Below, in pieces: positions 50,158 to 59,550 of a stretch of DNA of 64,000 nt (position 1 is the first letter of the stretch; each line of letters begins with the position of its first letter). The position numbers and the translations under genes are program-made. The stretch comes from an uncultured Eubacteriales bacterium (GTDB lineage Bacteria; Bacillota; Clostridia; Christensenellales; Aristaeellaceae). The DNA is taken from assembly GCA_902765305.1 (NCBI GenBank), contig CACWZI010000001.1, positions 1 through 64,000 on the forward strand, in the 5' to 3' direction. Under the pieces are notes generated by a model, which did not search any database, had not been told where the DNA came from, and worked only from the letters and a program-made list of their open reading frames with translations.

Positions 50158-50198
50158 AGCAAGGACCTGATTATATGATCGGGTTCTTGTTTTATCTT
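50158..50198 (+). terminator. Terminator right of the island
   Basis: AAGGACCTGAT and GATCGGGTTCTT pair with wobble, followed by GTTTTATCTTT. Original tRNA terminator candidate. Confidence 0.65.
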
Positions 50199-50369
50199 TA
50201 TGAATCAGTCTGCCCGAGAACGTGTCGCTGACGACAGGTTCATAGGGGCGGGTTGAGCGCTTTCTGCAAAGATTATACTCGAAAGCTGGAGAATTATCAG
50301 TGGGAAATGCTGGCGCATGAGAATAATCAATAATGACAAAGTATAATCCATATTCTTGATTGTAGAGTA

Positions 50370-51209
50370 TTGTTTTTTTCCGATATAATGTGTATAATTA
50401 CCAGGGGCGGCTATCTGTTCGACCGCAACACCAGTGTTGAAAGCATCGTCAGCATGTCGTACCTTGGGCCTTCGATTCGCAAGTCGTTCAAGCTGGGATC
50501 GGTTTACGAGAACGCACGCAAGGCGGTCTATCGCGCCTGGGTGCCCGGCTATGAAGAAGTGGGCGACACCGCCTTCATCACCGTCGATCATTTCACGGCG
50601 AATCGCCCGGACTACTACGACATGATGATCGACCGCGACAATCCCCAGGATACCATCGACCTGATCATCTACGCCAACAGCCAGATCAAGCGCGAGGGCA
50701 GCCCCGTCAAGAACATTGTGATCGACCTGAGCAACAACGGCGGCAACGCGGACGCGGCGATCTTCGTGATCTTCTGGTTCCTGGGCGAGGCGGACATCGC
50801 CCTGCGCGATACCTTTACCGGCGCCGAGACCAACGCCATCTATCTGACCGACGTCAACCTGGACGGCCAGTACGACGATCAGGACAACGTGGCCAATGGC
50901 TACAGGCTGTACTGCCTGACCAGCAACAACTCCTTCTCCTGCGGCAACCTGGTGCCCGCGGCCTTCCGCAGCTCCGGCCGGGTCACGCTGATCGGACAGC
51001 CCACCGGCGGCGGCTCCTGCGTGGTGCAGCCCTGCACCACCGCCGCGGGAACGCTCTTCCAGATCTCCGGCAACAAGCAGGTCTCCATCATCAAAAACGG
51101 CTCCTTCTACAACACGGACGGCGTCATCGAGCCCGATTTCCGGCTGGAGAAACCTGAATCCTTCTACGACCGGCCCGCGCTGGTGGAGTATCTGCACAAC
51201 CTGAAATAA
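50370..51209 (+). pseudogene. S41-type peptidase, C-terminal part (5'-truncated)
   Basis: The frame encodes VKNIVIDLSNNGGNADAAIF, then YCLTSNNSFSCGNLVPAAFR with the likely nucleophile Ser, RVTLIGQPTGGGSCVVQPC and DGVIEPDFRLEKPESFYD, the core of tail-specific (C-terminal processing) S41 peptidases. No signal peptide or N-terminal domain is present, although exported S41 enzymes of this type are normally much longer. The frame begins about 200 bp after the right att site in AT-rich, non-coding DNA. A promoter-like TATAAT (50384) and ATG 50388 could still express a truncated form. Truncation by the island or a flanking deletion is likely. Confidence 0.72.
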
Positions 51210-51283
51210 TGGCATCCTGCGGAGCCGCGAACAGGAGGTTTGCGGCCCCTTGACAAATGATCGGTGATACTGGGGGAATTTGA

Positions 51284-52048
51284 ATGACGAGAAGCAAGCT
51301 TTATCTCGCGCTGCAGGCCGCGGTCTGCATCGCGCTGGTGGTTTTGCTGTCCCTGTCGGCGATCTCGATCTATCGGGAGGGCTCGGCCCGCAAGGCGGAG
51401 CACCCCATGGAGAGCGTCTATACGCCGGGAGAGGTTGCCGGGAAATTTGCGCCCATCGCGCCGCTGCTCTTTGCGGGCCTCGGCCTGTTGATCGCAGGCC
51501 TGGTGCTGGGCGCAAAGGATGAGAACGCCGATAAGCCGGTGACGGATGCGGAATTAAACCGCGATTTGGTGATCGCCCGCGTCGCGCAGCCCTCCGAAGC
51601 CATGCTGACGGAGCAGCGCGCACAGAGGCGGCTTGCGTGGATCGGCTGGGCCGTGTTCGCGCTTTGCATGGTTCCCATACTGATTTACATTATGAATCCG
51701 GCCCACTTCCCGGAGGCTGACCTGGAAGGTATGTTCTTTTCCCTGTTGAGGGTGTTCCTGCCCTGGACCGCCGTAGGATTGGGCGCGTTGGCGGTGACCT
51801 CGATCCTGCGGGAGAAGAGCGTTCTTCGTCAAACCGAGGCTGCCCAGGCGCAGCTGAAGGCGGAGAAGGCGGCGGGCATCGTTGCTGCGCCCCAAAGCGC
51901 CGATATGCAGAAGAAGACGATCCTGCCGCAGGCGATCATCATCGTCGTGGCCGTCATCCTCATCATCGCAGGGGTGTTCAACGGGAGCGCCCGGGACGTG
52001 CTTTACAAAGCGATTACCATTTGTACGGAGTGTGTTGGCCTTGGATAA
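51284..52048 (+). CDS. Membrane protein with C-terminal CXXC (CD1871A-like) segment
   Basis: 254 residues with four or five membrane segments (LYLALQAAVCIALVVLLSLS, IAPLLFAGLGLLIAGLVLG, IGWAVFALCMVPILIYIMN, LPQAIIIVVAVILIIAGVF). The end GSARDVLYKAITICTECVGLG matches the small CD1871A-type CXXC proteins that precede FeS/thioredoxin redox genes in gut Clostridia. Here that segment is fused to a larger membrane protein. It overlaps the next gene by 8 bp. Probably part of a transmembrane electron or thiol relay. Confidence 0.75.
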   Translation: MTRSKLYLALQAAVCIALVVLLSLSAISIYREGSARKAEHPMESVYTPGEVAGKFAPIAPLLFAGLGLLIAGLVLGAKDENADKPVTDAELNRDLVIARVAQPSEAMLTEQRAQRRLAWIGWAVFALCMVPILIYIMNPAHFPEADLEGMFFSLLRVFLPWTAVGLGALAVTSILREKSVLRQTEAAQAQLKAEKAAGIVAAPQSADMQKKTILPQAIIIVVAVILIIAGVFNGSARDVLYKAITICTECVGLG

Positions 52049-53651
52049 TACTACAAAAACCAGCTGGTGGCAGGCGCACAGGCCGACGACCCGAAGGCTC
52101 GTCCAACTGTATTCGGCCCTGCTGCACAACGCCTACATCAAGGGCTTCATTGATGGGAGAATCTACACCGGCAACGCGAAGTACGCCTGCGTTCCCGGCT
52201 TCAACTGCTATTCCTGTCCCGGCGCGGTGGGTTCCTGCCCGCTGGGCTCCATTCAGAACGCGCTGGCCTCCACCGGGCATCGGGCGGGCTGGTACGTGCT
52301 GGGCATCATCATGCTCTTCGGCGTGATCCTTGGGCGGACGATCTGCGGCTGGCTCTGCCCGCTGGGCCTGATCCAGGAGCTTCTCCATAAGATCCCCACG
52401 CCGAAGCTCAAGAAGAGCCGCGTCACCCGGGCGCTGTCCTGGCTGAAATATGTGATACTTGCGGTGTTTGTGGTCGCCATTCCCCTGTGGTACGGCCTGC
52501 GCTACCAGATCCCCCTGCCGGGCTTCTGCAAGTACATCTGTCCCGCGGGCACCTTCGAGGGCGCGATGGGCCACCTGGCCAATCCGGCGAACACCTCCTA
52601 TTACAGCATGCTGGGCATACTGTTCACCCGCAAGTTCGTCATCATGCTGGTGATCGGCCTGGCGTGCGTGTTCTGCTACCGCAGCTTCTGCCGCTTCATC
52701 TGCCCGCTGGGGGCGATCTACGGCCTGTTCAATCGTTTCAACGTCATCGGCGTGAAGGTGGACGCGAATCGCTGCAACCACTGTGGCGCCTGCGTTCGGC
52801 ACTGCGGCATGGATGTGCGCCATGTGAGCGACCATGAGTGCATCCACTGTGGCAAGTGCATGGAGGTATGCAAACAGGGAGCGATCTCCATCAAGGCGGG
52901 CCGGATCACCCTCAAGGCTCCGGAAATGGGCTGCGTGGGCGATGCTCCCGACGCGACCGCCAGGCGCCGGAAGACCGGGCGGATCCTCTGGGGCGCGGCA
53001 TTGGCTGTACTGTGCTTCGCCCTCGTGTGGTTCAACTTCCTCGACCCCGCCGTCAGGAAGGATGTCCAACAGAAGCAGGCGACGACGGAAGCGACCGCCG
53101 AACCTGTGGAAACGGATGCGCCTGCCGTCACGGAAGCGCCTGCTGAAGCGGAGACGCCCGCTGTCACAGAGGCGCCGGCCGAACCGGAGGCCCCCGCCGC
53201 GATCAGCTTCGACAGCGACGCGCCCGTCGGCCATGAGGTCGGCCAGCAGCTTCCGGACTTCACGCTGGAGTGCTACGACGGCTCCGAGTTCCACCTGGCG
53301 GACGCCCGGGGCAAGATCGTGTTCATCAACCTGTGGGCGACCCACTGCACGCCGTGCATCCACGAGCTGCCCTACTTCAGCGAGCTGTACGCGGCCCACG
53401 AGGGGGACATCGCCATGATCGCCGTGCATTCCAAGCTGGTGACGGCGGACCCGGTGGCCTTCATCGCGGACAAGGGCTTCGCCATGCCCTTCGCCACGGA
53501 TACCGACGACGCGGTGAACGCCATCGTCGGCGGCACGGGTACGCTCCCGCAGACCATCGTATTGAACAGGAAGGGCGAGGTCGTGTACAACCGGATAGGC
53601 TCCGTCACCCCCGAGGTACTCGCGTCGCTGTACGACGAGGCGAACCAATAA
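52041..53651 (+). CDS. 4Fe-4S membrane protein fused to a TlpA-type thioredoxin
   Basis: About 536 residues. N-terminal NapH/YccM-like part with membrane helices and Cys motifs CPGAVGSCPLGS, GWLCPLGLIQELL, FCKYICPAGTFEG and FCRFICPLGAIYG; two 4Fe-4S ferredoxin motifs CNHCGACVRHCGMD and CIHCGKCMEVCKQG; a further helix; an Ala/Glu/Thr/Pro linker of TEAPAEAETPA type; and a TlpA thioredoxin with active site WATHCTPC (CxxC). It likely moves electrons from the cytoplasm to thiol substrates outside. TTG 52041 with ACGGAG 10 bases upstream is the preferred start; other starts in frame are possible. Confidence 0.88.
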   Translation: MDNTTKTSWWQAHRPTTRRLVQLYSALLHNAYIKGFIDGRIYTGNAKYACVPGFNCYSCPGAVGSCPLGSIQNALASTGHRAGWYVLGIIMLFGVILGRTICGWLCPLGLIQELLHKIPTPKLKKSRVTRALSWLKYVILAVFVVAIPLWYGLRYQIPLPGFCKYICPAGTFEGAMGHLANPANTSYYSMLGILFTRKFVIMLVIGLACVFCYRSFCRFICPLGAIYGLFNRFNVIGVKVDANRCNHCGACVRHCGMDVRHVSDHECIHCGKCMEVCKQGAISIKAGRITLKAPEMGCVGDAPDATARRRKTGRILWGAALAVLCFALVWFNFLDPAVRKDVQQKQATTEATAEPVETDAPAVTEAPAEAETPAVTEAPAEPEAPAAISFDSDAPVGHEVGQQLPDFTLECYDGSEFHLADARGKIVFINLWATHCTPCIHELPYFSELYAAHEGDIAMIAVHSKLVTADPVAFIADKGFAMPFATDTDDAVNAIVGGTGTLPQTIVLNRKGEVVYNRIGSVTPEVLASLYDEANQ

Positions 53652-53864
53652 CAGGAACCACGATTGCAAAAGGGACTTGCCCTTTGTCTCATTGGGAAGT
53701 AACGAATCCTCAGATATATCCTGTACTCTGATTGGGCTTCCTTGCTTATCGTGATTACCGCGGCACACTTAATGCGATAGCGGTCGTATGCCACTGCCAT
53801 TACTGCCTCGAAGGACTGCCGGCAGGCGGCGCTGATGGAAGGCGCATCGCCCGGCTGCTATCGC

Positions 53865-55220
53865 TCATAGATTCCTGGAAACGGTGCGAATCCTTCGCAT
53901 ATACATCGGAACAAGCATTCCGAGCATCAGGAAGAAGCTGACGACATAGCTGGAATAGACCACGCGCATGGTTGGATGGGTGGGGATCAGCAGGTGGCAC
54001 CACAACACCCGGAACAGGCTGTAGCAGACCAATGTGCAGAACATGGGCCAGGTGGTATCTCCCAGGCCCTTGATCGTGCCCAGGAACACCTGATTTATCC
54101 CATAGACCACGTAGAAGGGCAGCGTAAACAGCACCGCCTCGCGGGCGTTGAACAGTATGGCTTCGTCCTTCGTAAACAGCCTTAGCAGCACCGGAGAGGC
54201 CACGGACAGCACAAGGCTCATGGGGATGATGACGGCGGCCATGATCTTCAGGCTCAGCCGGACGGTTTCGCGGATTCGGTCGATCCTGCCTGCGCCGAGA
54301 TTCTGTCCCACGAAGCTGGTGATGGCGATGCCGTAGGCGAAGGTGGGCAGATAAATGACCCCCTCCAGCTTGGCAAACAGCGTCATGCCCGCGATGGCTG
54401 AGGGGCCGAAGCGATTGATACAGCTCTGGATCAGGAACGATGAGATGCTCATGAACAGCGCCTGCATGCCCGAGGGGATGCCGATGGCGAGGTCCTTTAC
54501 AAGCGCCCCCATGGCCAGACCCTCTCCCAACGGGTTCAGGGCATAGGCGCTGTCCAGCCTTGTCATGTATCCCGTGATCAGCAGGGCCAGCAGCCACTGT
54601 GAGATCAGCGTCGCCACCGCCGCGCCAGCGATTCCCCGTTTGAATACGATGACGAAGAGCACGTCCAGCAGGAGATTGCACAGCACGGAGGCCAGATAGA
54701 AGCAGAGCGGCGTTTGCGTGTTCCCGATGGAACGCAGGAATGCCGCGCCGACATTGTAGATCATCTGTGCCGTCAAACCGCAGGCACATATGCGCAGGTA
54801 CATCGCCGCGTGGGGCATGACCTCAGAGGGACTGTGCATCAACGAAAGCAGAGTGTCTGCGGTGGTGATGACCAGAACTGAAAAAACGATCCCGGCCGCG
54901 ACGACCAGTCGGAACAGGACATTGACAGTGCGTTGCAGCTCACGATAGCTGCACTGCCCAAACAGTCGTGACGCGACACTGCTGATGCCCGATGAAAAGC
55001 CGATAAAGAAATTGATCAATATGGACAGCACAAGGCCCGCAACGCCAGTGGCCGCCAGCGCGTGATCCCCGCCAAAGTGCCCTACCACCATGCAGTCTGT
55101 GATATTGAAAAGCTCCTGAAGCAGTTGCAGAAGCAGCACAGGCAGCGCAAAGGAAAACAGCACCGGGGCGATGGGACCATTCTCCGCATGCTTGCCCGAC
55201 ATCCTTGCAGGCATATTCAT
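53865..55220 (-). CDS. MATE family efflux transporter
   Basis: 451 residues, 12 membrane helices, two-fold repeat. Markers: FSFALPVLLLQLLQELFNIT, DCMVVGHFGGDHALAATGVA, INFFIGFSSGISSVASRLFG, and in the second half YGIAITSFVGQNLGAGRIDR. MATE proteins export drugs or metabolites with Na+ or H+. AAAGGA precedes ATG 55220. Monocistronic; substrate unknown. Confidence 0.93.
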   Translation of the reverse strand: MNMPARMSGKHAENGPIAPVLFSFALPVLLLQLLQELFNITDCMVVGHFGGDHALAATGVAGLVLSILINFFIGFSSGISSVASRLFGQCSYRELQRTVNVLFRLVVAAGIVFSVLVITTADTLLSLMHSPSEVMPHAAMYLRICACGLTAQMIYNVGAAFLRSIGNTQTPLCFYLASVLCNLLLDVLFVIVFKRGIAGAAVATLISQWLLALLITGYMTRLDSAYALNPLGEGLAMGALVKDLAIGIPSGMQALFMSISSFLIQSCINRFGPSAIAGMTLFAKLEGVIYLPTFAYGIAITSFVGQNLGAGRIDRIRETVRLSLKIMAAVIIPMSLVLSVASPVLLRLFTKDEAILFNAREAVLFTLPFYVVYGINQVFLGTIKGLGDTTWPMFCTLVCYSLFRVLWCHLLIPTHPTMRVVYSSYVVSFFLMLGMLVPMYMRRIRTVSRNL

Positions 55221-55293
55221 CCGGTCCTTTTGTTAGTTATACCAAATACCGATCTATGATAACAGATTTTGCCTGTACCGTCAAGCAATGAAG

Positions 55294-55321
55294 CAGGGAC
55301 CCTGAGTATTCAGAGTCCCTG
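55294..55321. terminator. Terminator hairpin between surface protein and MATE gene
   Basis: CAGGGACCCTGA-GTAT-TCAGAGTCCCTG, 12 positions with one mismatch. Confidence 0.7.
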
Positions 55322-55343
55322 TCGTTCGTTCGCCCGGCTTCCG

Positions 55344-57189
55344 TCAGGCGGCGGGCTGTTCGTTGGCCATCTCCGCCAGGTTTTCGTCGCAGAACAGGCC
55401 GATCACGTTCTCGGTCATCGCCTGGTCCGCGTCCACCGGGAAGCCCGCGGCCAGCCAGTAGGCGTAGGGGCCGGTGGCGTATTCGGTCAGGGCGTCCACG
55501 TCGCTGCCGTAGCGGAATTCCAGGTGATAGGTGCTCGCCGGCGTGTCGGGCATCATGAAGAAGTATTTGAATTCGCCCGCGTCGGCATCGGCAGTCTCAT
55601 ACAAATAGCCGTTCATCATGCCGCCCAGGGACAGGGGGCTGACGAAGGTGTACGCGTGGGAGAATACCGCCTCGCCCGCCAGGGTGCCGCTGATGGTCGC
55701 GCCATCGAAGGTGATCTGATCGACCCCACCCACGAACAGGCAGTCGAATTGCGCGCCGTTTGAGCCGTCGCCGTAGGCGTCGATGGCTTCCTGACCGTAG
55801 ATCGTGCCGTTGCAGGCATCCTTCAAAGCCTGCGCCACCTCAGGGGCCATCTCGTCGCCCACCACGGCGGCGCAATGCTCCAGCCAGATCTGATCGTAGG
55901 CGGCATCGGTGATGATCGGGAAAAGCGCCACATAGGTGCCCTTCACGTCCTCCAGCAGCTGTGCCGCGGCGGCAGTGTCGTCAGCTTCGGTATCGCCACT
56001 GTCCGTCACGCAATCCACCAGTTCAAACTGGGTCGGCTGGTCGAAGGGCGCGCCGTTGGCCTGGGCGACCGCTTCGTTATAGAAGCCTGCGCCGACGATG
56101 TCGCCGATGCCGTCGGCGTTCTCGCCCGCGCTGACGTTGACGTTCTTTGCGGTGCAGTTCGTGAACACGGTCACGGGCATGCCGTACTGCGCGTCGGGAT
56201 AGCCGCCCGCGTAGCCGGTGATGCCGCCGATCCAGAAGCAGTTGTCGCCCGCGGTAATGGTCACATTCTCCGCGGCGCAGTCGGTGAACTGCTCCGCCGC
56301 GAAGCCGCAGCCGGACACGCCGCCCAGGCCGTAGCAGTCGTTGCCCGCGGTGACGGTACCGGTGGCCCTGCAGCCCACGACGCTGGTCATCTCCAGGCCG
56401 CCGCCCACGATGCCCGCGTTGGCGGTGCCGTCCGGGATCACGATGTCCGCCTGGGCGGCGCAGTTCTCGATCATGGAACCCATGCCCGCGCCAACGATGC
56501 CGCCGTACATGCCCTCGGCGCTCATCTCGCCCGCGTGGGCGGTGACCTTGCCGTTGACCAGGGTGACGCCGGTAACGGTGGAGCAATAGGCGTAGCCCAC
56601 CACGTCGGCGCCCATCAGCTGGGCGTCCACGGTGGCGTTTTCCAGGGTAAAGTTGCCGATACTGGTATTGGCGATGCAGCCGAAAAGGCCCTGGGCCCAG
56701 GCTTCAGGCTGGTTGATCACCAGGTTGGAAATGGTGTGCCCCTGGCCGTCGAAGCTGCCGGTAAAGGCGGCCTGGGCGGCAGGGATCTCCTGTTCCTCCG
56801 CGCTCTCGCCGGAGGGCGCATAGGCGCCGATGGGCGTCCATTCCGCGCCGGCCAGGTCGATGTCGGCGGTCAGCACATAGTTTCCGGACAGGTTGTCGTT
56901 GATCGCGGCCAGCTGCTCGGCGGTGCTGATTTCAATCGCGTCGGCCTTCGCTTCTGTCTCGGCTTCCGCTGCATCGCCCTGGGCCTCGCCCACGTTCTCA
57001 TCCACGAACAGCTTGATGCAATCCTGGATCAGGCTGTCCTTGTAGCCGTCCAGTATGCCGCTGGCCAGCCAATAGGCGTACTTGCCCTCGGAGTAGTTGT
57101 TCAGGTTTTCCAGGGTATCGCCGTAGCGGAACTCGATGTGCTGGGTCTCGGCCAGGTTGTCGTCGCTGAAGCCAAAGTAGGTGAAGAAA
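55344..57189 (-). pseudogene. GLUG/beta-helix surface protein lacking its 5' end, abutting the flavodoxin gene
   Basis: An open frame of about 615 codons with no start of its own. It begins VDFFTYFGFSDDNLAETQHI right where the flavodoxin gene stops, in another frame. Its first 65 residues (IEFRYGDTLENL, KYAYWLASGIL, LFVDENV) repeat the C-terminal module (LEFRYGSDVDAL, PYAYWLAAGFP, LFCDENLA). The middle is a GLUG-type beta-helix (AFTGSFDGQGHTISNLVINQ; YGGIVGAGMGSMIENCAAQA). There is no signal peptide. An internal GTG 57005 lacks a ribosome site. The 5' half was most likely lost by a deletion that ended in the flavodoxin gene's 3' edge. Confidence 0.7.
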
Positions 57190-57597
57190 TCAACCGATGG
57201 CCTTCGCCAGCGCTTCCAGCGCGGCCTTGGCTTCGTCGTCGGGAGCCTCGTTGCAGATCACGCTCTCGCAGGCCAGGGTCACGCCGTTGGCCTGGGCGTC
57301 CGCTTCCCAATCGCGCATCCACTGGCCGTCACCCCAGCCGTAGGAGCCGAACAGCGCCACCTTCTTGCCCGCCAGGCCGGTCTTCACGTCGTCCCACATG
57401 GGCTGGAAGATGGTCTCCTCCAACACCTCGTCGCCCATGGCCGGGCAACCGAAGGCGATGGCGTCATAGTCCGCGGCCTTCGCCGCGCTGAAGGCCTCCG
57501 CTTCGATCTTGTCCGCGCCCAGGGCGTTCACGATCACGTCTGCCATGGCCTCGGTGTTGCCGGAACCGCTGTAGTACACAACTGCCACTTTGCTCAT
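57190..57597 (-). CDS. Short-chain flavodoxin
   Basis: 135 residues. FMN phosphate loop VYYSGSGNTEAMADVI at the start, then AFGCPAMGDEVLEETIFQPM and FGSYGWGDGQWMRDWEADAQ, the classic clostridial flavodoxin blocks. An electron carrier that replaces ferredoxin, typically under iron limitation. GAGGA precedes ATG 57597. It lies 21 bp after a DUF3793 gene; that pair recurs in clostridia together with iron transport genes. Its end ALEALAKAIG looks natural. Confidence 0.93.
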   Translation of the reverse strand: MSKVAVVYYSGSGNTEAMADVIVNALGADKIEAEAFSAAKAADYDAIAFGCPAMGDEVLEETIFQPMWDDVKTGLAGKKVALFGSYGWGDGQWMRDWEADAQANGVTLACESVICNEAPDDEAKAALEALAKAIG

Positions 57598-57618
57598 TTT
57601 GATATTCCTCCTCGATAA

Positions 57619-58173
57619 TTATGCCGGTCTGGCCGCGACCGTCAAGCGGGTCAGCGGGCAGCCCGACGCAAACAGCCTCTGATAGACTGCTTTGCACTTC
57701 TCATACCGCTCAAATGCTTTGAGCGCTTCACATTCGTTGGAATACACCTTCCAGCATCCACAGGACAGACAGTTCTTGCCGCCGTTTTCGATGAACCCCA
57801 GCACGTCCTCCAGCGGATAGCCCAGAAATATGCCGATCTCATGGGGGAAGGCGTCGAGGTTGTTCAGACGTGCTTTCAGTGTGTCAAGCGCCCCATCGAC
57901 ATCGTAGCGGTCGTAGCCGCAGACGCGAAGCAACCGCCGAACGCCGTCACATGCGAGCGCCTTTTCCAATTCCTGTGCCCGATAGAGATAGATCAGCGCT
58001 TTCCCTTTGCAGACCTTCAGGATCGTCATCGTCACGCCCCTGTCCCTGAGCAGACCACGCAACGCGGCAAATTCCACGGGAAAGTCTTGTCCCATGGTAT
58101 GATTGAACAGGTTGCCCAACTTCAGTCGCGCCAGTGTGGGCGAGGCGTGATCGATGATGGCACGGTCCAGCAT
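57619..58173 (-). CDS. DUF3793 family protein
   Basis: 184 residues. SPTLARLKLGNLFNH, LLRDRGVTMTILKVCKGKAL, IYLYRAQELEKAL, FPHEIGIFLGYPLEDVLGFI and ENGGKNCLSCGCWKVYSNEC are the conserved DUF3793 blocks; the CxxC-x-C cluster suggests metal or FeS binding. The family occurs with flavodoxin and feo genes, so a role in iron homeostasis is plausible but unproven. GGAGGGG precedes ATG 58173. First gene of the DUF3793-flavodoxin transcript. Confidence 0.88.
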   Translation of the reverse strand: MLDRAIIDHASPTLARLKLGNLFNHTMGQDFPVEFAALRGLLRDRGVTMTILKVCKGKALIYLYRAQELEKALACDGVRRLLRVCGYDRYDVDGALDTLKARLNNLDAFPHEIGIFLGYPLEDVLGFIENGGKNCLSCGCWKVYSNECEALKAFERYEKCKAVYQRLFASGCPLTRLTVAARPA

Positions 58174-58193
58174 GGAACATCCCCTCCAATTGA

Positions 58194-58310
58194 TTAGCTT
58201 TAACTAATTCAATGTTATAGTACACTAACTTGGCTTGAATGTCAATGGCTTTTCCTGAATTTTCACATTCGTAAAAACACTTGACAAAAGTAGTTAGTAT
58301 ATGCTAATAT
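58194..58310. promoter_or_regulatory. Divergent promoter region with TTAG...CTAA palindromes (DtxR-like boxes)
   Basis: TTAGCTTTAACTAA at 58194-58207 lies just before the DUF3793 gene, and TTAGTATATGCTAA at 58294-58307 lies inside the plus-strand promoter (TTGACA 58281-58286, TAATAT 58305-58310). Related sequences flank the promoter at 62768-62795. The half-site TTAG/CTAA with few bases between resembles targets of DtxR/IdeR-type metal repressors. Regulator not in the window. Confidence 0.5.
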
Positions 58311-58352
58311 ATGTGTTAGAGAGAACTAATTTGTGTTGGGAGGACAGTGTCA

Positions 58353-58640
58353 ATGAGCGCAATCATCATCGGTGGCAATGAGTGTATGGGACGCACCTAT
58401 CGCGATCTGTGCGCCAAATACAATATCACGGCGCGCGCTATCCCCCTCAAAAAGGGCAGCTTCGCCAATCAACTGGGGAATCCGGATTACATCTTCGTCT
58501 GTATGGACACCGTCTCGCATCCATTGGTCATCAGCGCGCAGAAGGAGGCCAAAAAGCACGGCGCGCAGCTAGTCAAGCTGCGCCGCGGCAGCGCGTCCGC
58601 GCTGGAGCGCGAGTTGATTCGCGTAACGGCCGGGGCGTGA
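58353..58640 (+). CDS. DUF2325 domain protein
   Basis: 95 residues, SAIIIGGNECMGRTYRDLCA, YIFVCMDTVSHPLVISAQKE and AKKHGAQLVKLRRGSASALE are the DUF2325 pattern, a small Rossmann-like domain with a conserved GG and HP, found in clostridial metal-responsive loci. ATG 58353 follows GGGAGG. Divergent from the DUF3793-flavodoxin operon and sharing candidate operators with it. Confidence 0.85.
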   Translation: MSAIIIGGNECMGRTYRDLCAKYNITARAIPLKKGSFANQLGNPDYIFVCMDTVSHPLVISAQKEAKKHGAQLVKLRRGSASALERELIRVTAGA

Positions 58641-58649
58641 GATGAACCT

Positions 58650-58699
58650 GATAAAAAACAGGCGGCTGCTTCACTATCGCAGTCGCCCGGTTTTTTATC
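58650..58699. terminator. Terminator between DUF2325 and the minus-strand operon
   Basis: GATAAAAAACAGGCGGCTGC pairs with GCAGTCGCCCGGTTTTTTATC, loop of nine bases; A and T runs on both sides make it work in both directions. Confidence 0.88.
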
Positions 58700-58717
58700 G
58701 GAGCGGTCTTCGCATCT

Positions 58718-58933
58718 TTATGGGATCAGCGCTGCGATACCCGCCACGATCAACCCCGCCAACGGACAAACCAGCAGCGTCCAGCCCAGGCCGTGCTCCG
58801 GAATCGCCAGCTTCATCAGCCATTCCTTGCGTTCCCAGGCCTTGCAGTGTTCCGCGCCCTTGATCATGTGCCTGACCTTTCCCGGCAGCCGGCAGTCGAG
58901 GATGATGAAGTCGCTTATGCTGACAAATGTCAC
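58718..58933 (-). CDS. Small membrane protein at the end of the methyltransferase operon
   Basis: 71 residues from GTG 58933, which overlaps the stop of the methyltransferase gene. The first 45 residues are polar (SISDFIILDCRLPGKVRHMI), the rest is hydrophobic (GWTLLVCPLAGLIVAGIAAL). No known family. Overlap coupling and the terminator behind it support expression. Confidence 0.5.
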   Translation of the reverse strand: MTFVSISDFIILDCRLPGKVRHMIKGAEHCKAWERKEWLMKLAIPEHGLGWTLLVCPLAGLIVAGIAALIP

Positions 58934-59538
58934 ACCCTCTTTTTGCGCATCACGGCCACGGCGCAGGGGATGCGCCCTTCAGCCAGTTGTATGGACACGT
59001 CCCCATAGCCCGCGTCCAGGAAGAACTGCCGGTAGCTTTCCACGGTGAACTGCCGCTTGAAGTCCGCTCCGGCCTTGCCCACGGCGGTGGCGAAGCCACT
59101 GGTGTTTCCCTTCCCGTCACGGTTCATGTAGGTTGGGATGATCAACCGGCCGCCCGTCTTGCACACGCGGTCCAGCTCGGCAAGCGCCTTCATGGGATTG
59201 TCCAACAGGTGGATCACGTTCCCGGCCACGACGGCGTCAAAGCTGCCGTTCGGATAGCCCAGCGCCGTGATGTCCGACTGTTCAAAAGTGATGTTGCCGA
59301 ACGCGGCGCAGTTCTTCTTTGCCCGCGCCAGCATCTTCGGCGCGAAATCCGTGGCGGTCAAGCGGGCGCACCTTTGCGCGATGACCTCGGTGAGCAGCCC
59401 CGTGCCGCAGGCGCACTCCAGCACGCAGTCGCCCGGTTGGATGAGGTTCGCGACGATCTTTCTCAGCGCCGTGTGGGTTCTGCGGTTGACGACGTTGACG
59501 AAGAGATCATAGACCCCGGCCACGCTGTCCCAGAACAT
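58930..59538 (-). CDS. Class I SAM-dependent methyltransferase
   Basis: 202 residues. Motif I VLECACGTGLLTEVIAQRCA, LTATDFAPKMLARAKKN, motif IV/V DAVVAGNVIHLLDNPMKALA and GGRLIIPTYMNRDG. The start MFWDSVAGVYDLFVNVVN is like UbiE/Coq5-type enzymes. Substrate unknown. 12 bp behind the hydrolase gene. Confidence 0.85.
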   Translation of the reverse strand: MFWDSVAGVYDLFVNVVNRRTHTALRKIVANLIQPGDCVLECACGTGLLTEVIAQRCARLTATDFAPKMLARAKKNCAAFGNITFEQSDITALGYPNGSFDAVVAGNVIHLLDNPMKALAELDRVCKTGGRLIIPTYMNRDGKGNTSGFATAVGKAGADFKRQFTVESYRQFFLDAGYGDVSIQLAEGRIPCAVAVMRKKRV

Positions 59539-59550
59539 AGGCTCACTCCC

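Noticed and set aside
52014..53768. Minus-strand frame of 584 codons opposite the FeS-TlpA gene
   Set aside because: No motif, Arg/His/Asp-rich; the plus-strand frame has FeS and thioredoxin motifs.
55875..57491. Plus-strand frame of 538 codons opposite the GLUG protein
   Set aside because: Repetitive Ala/Val/Gly/His shadow; the opposite strand carries recognisable GLUG modules and flavodoxin.
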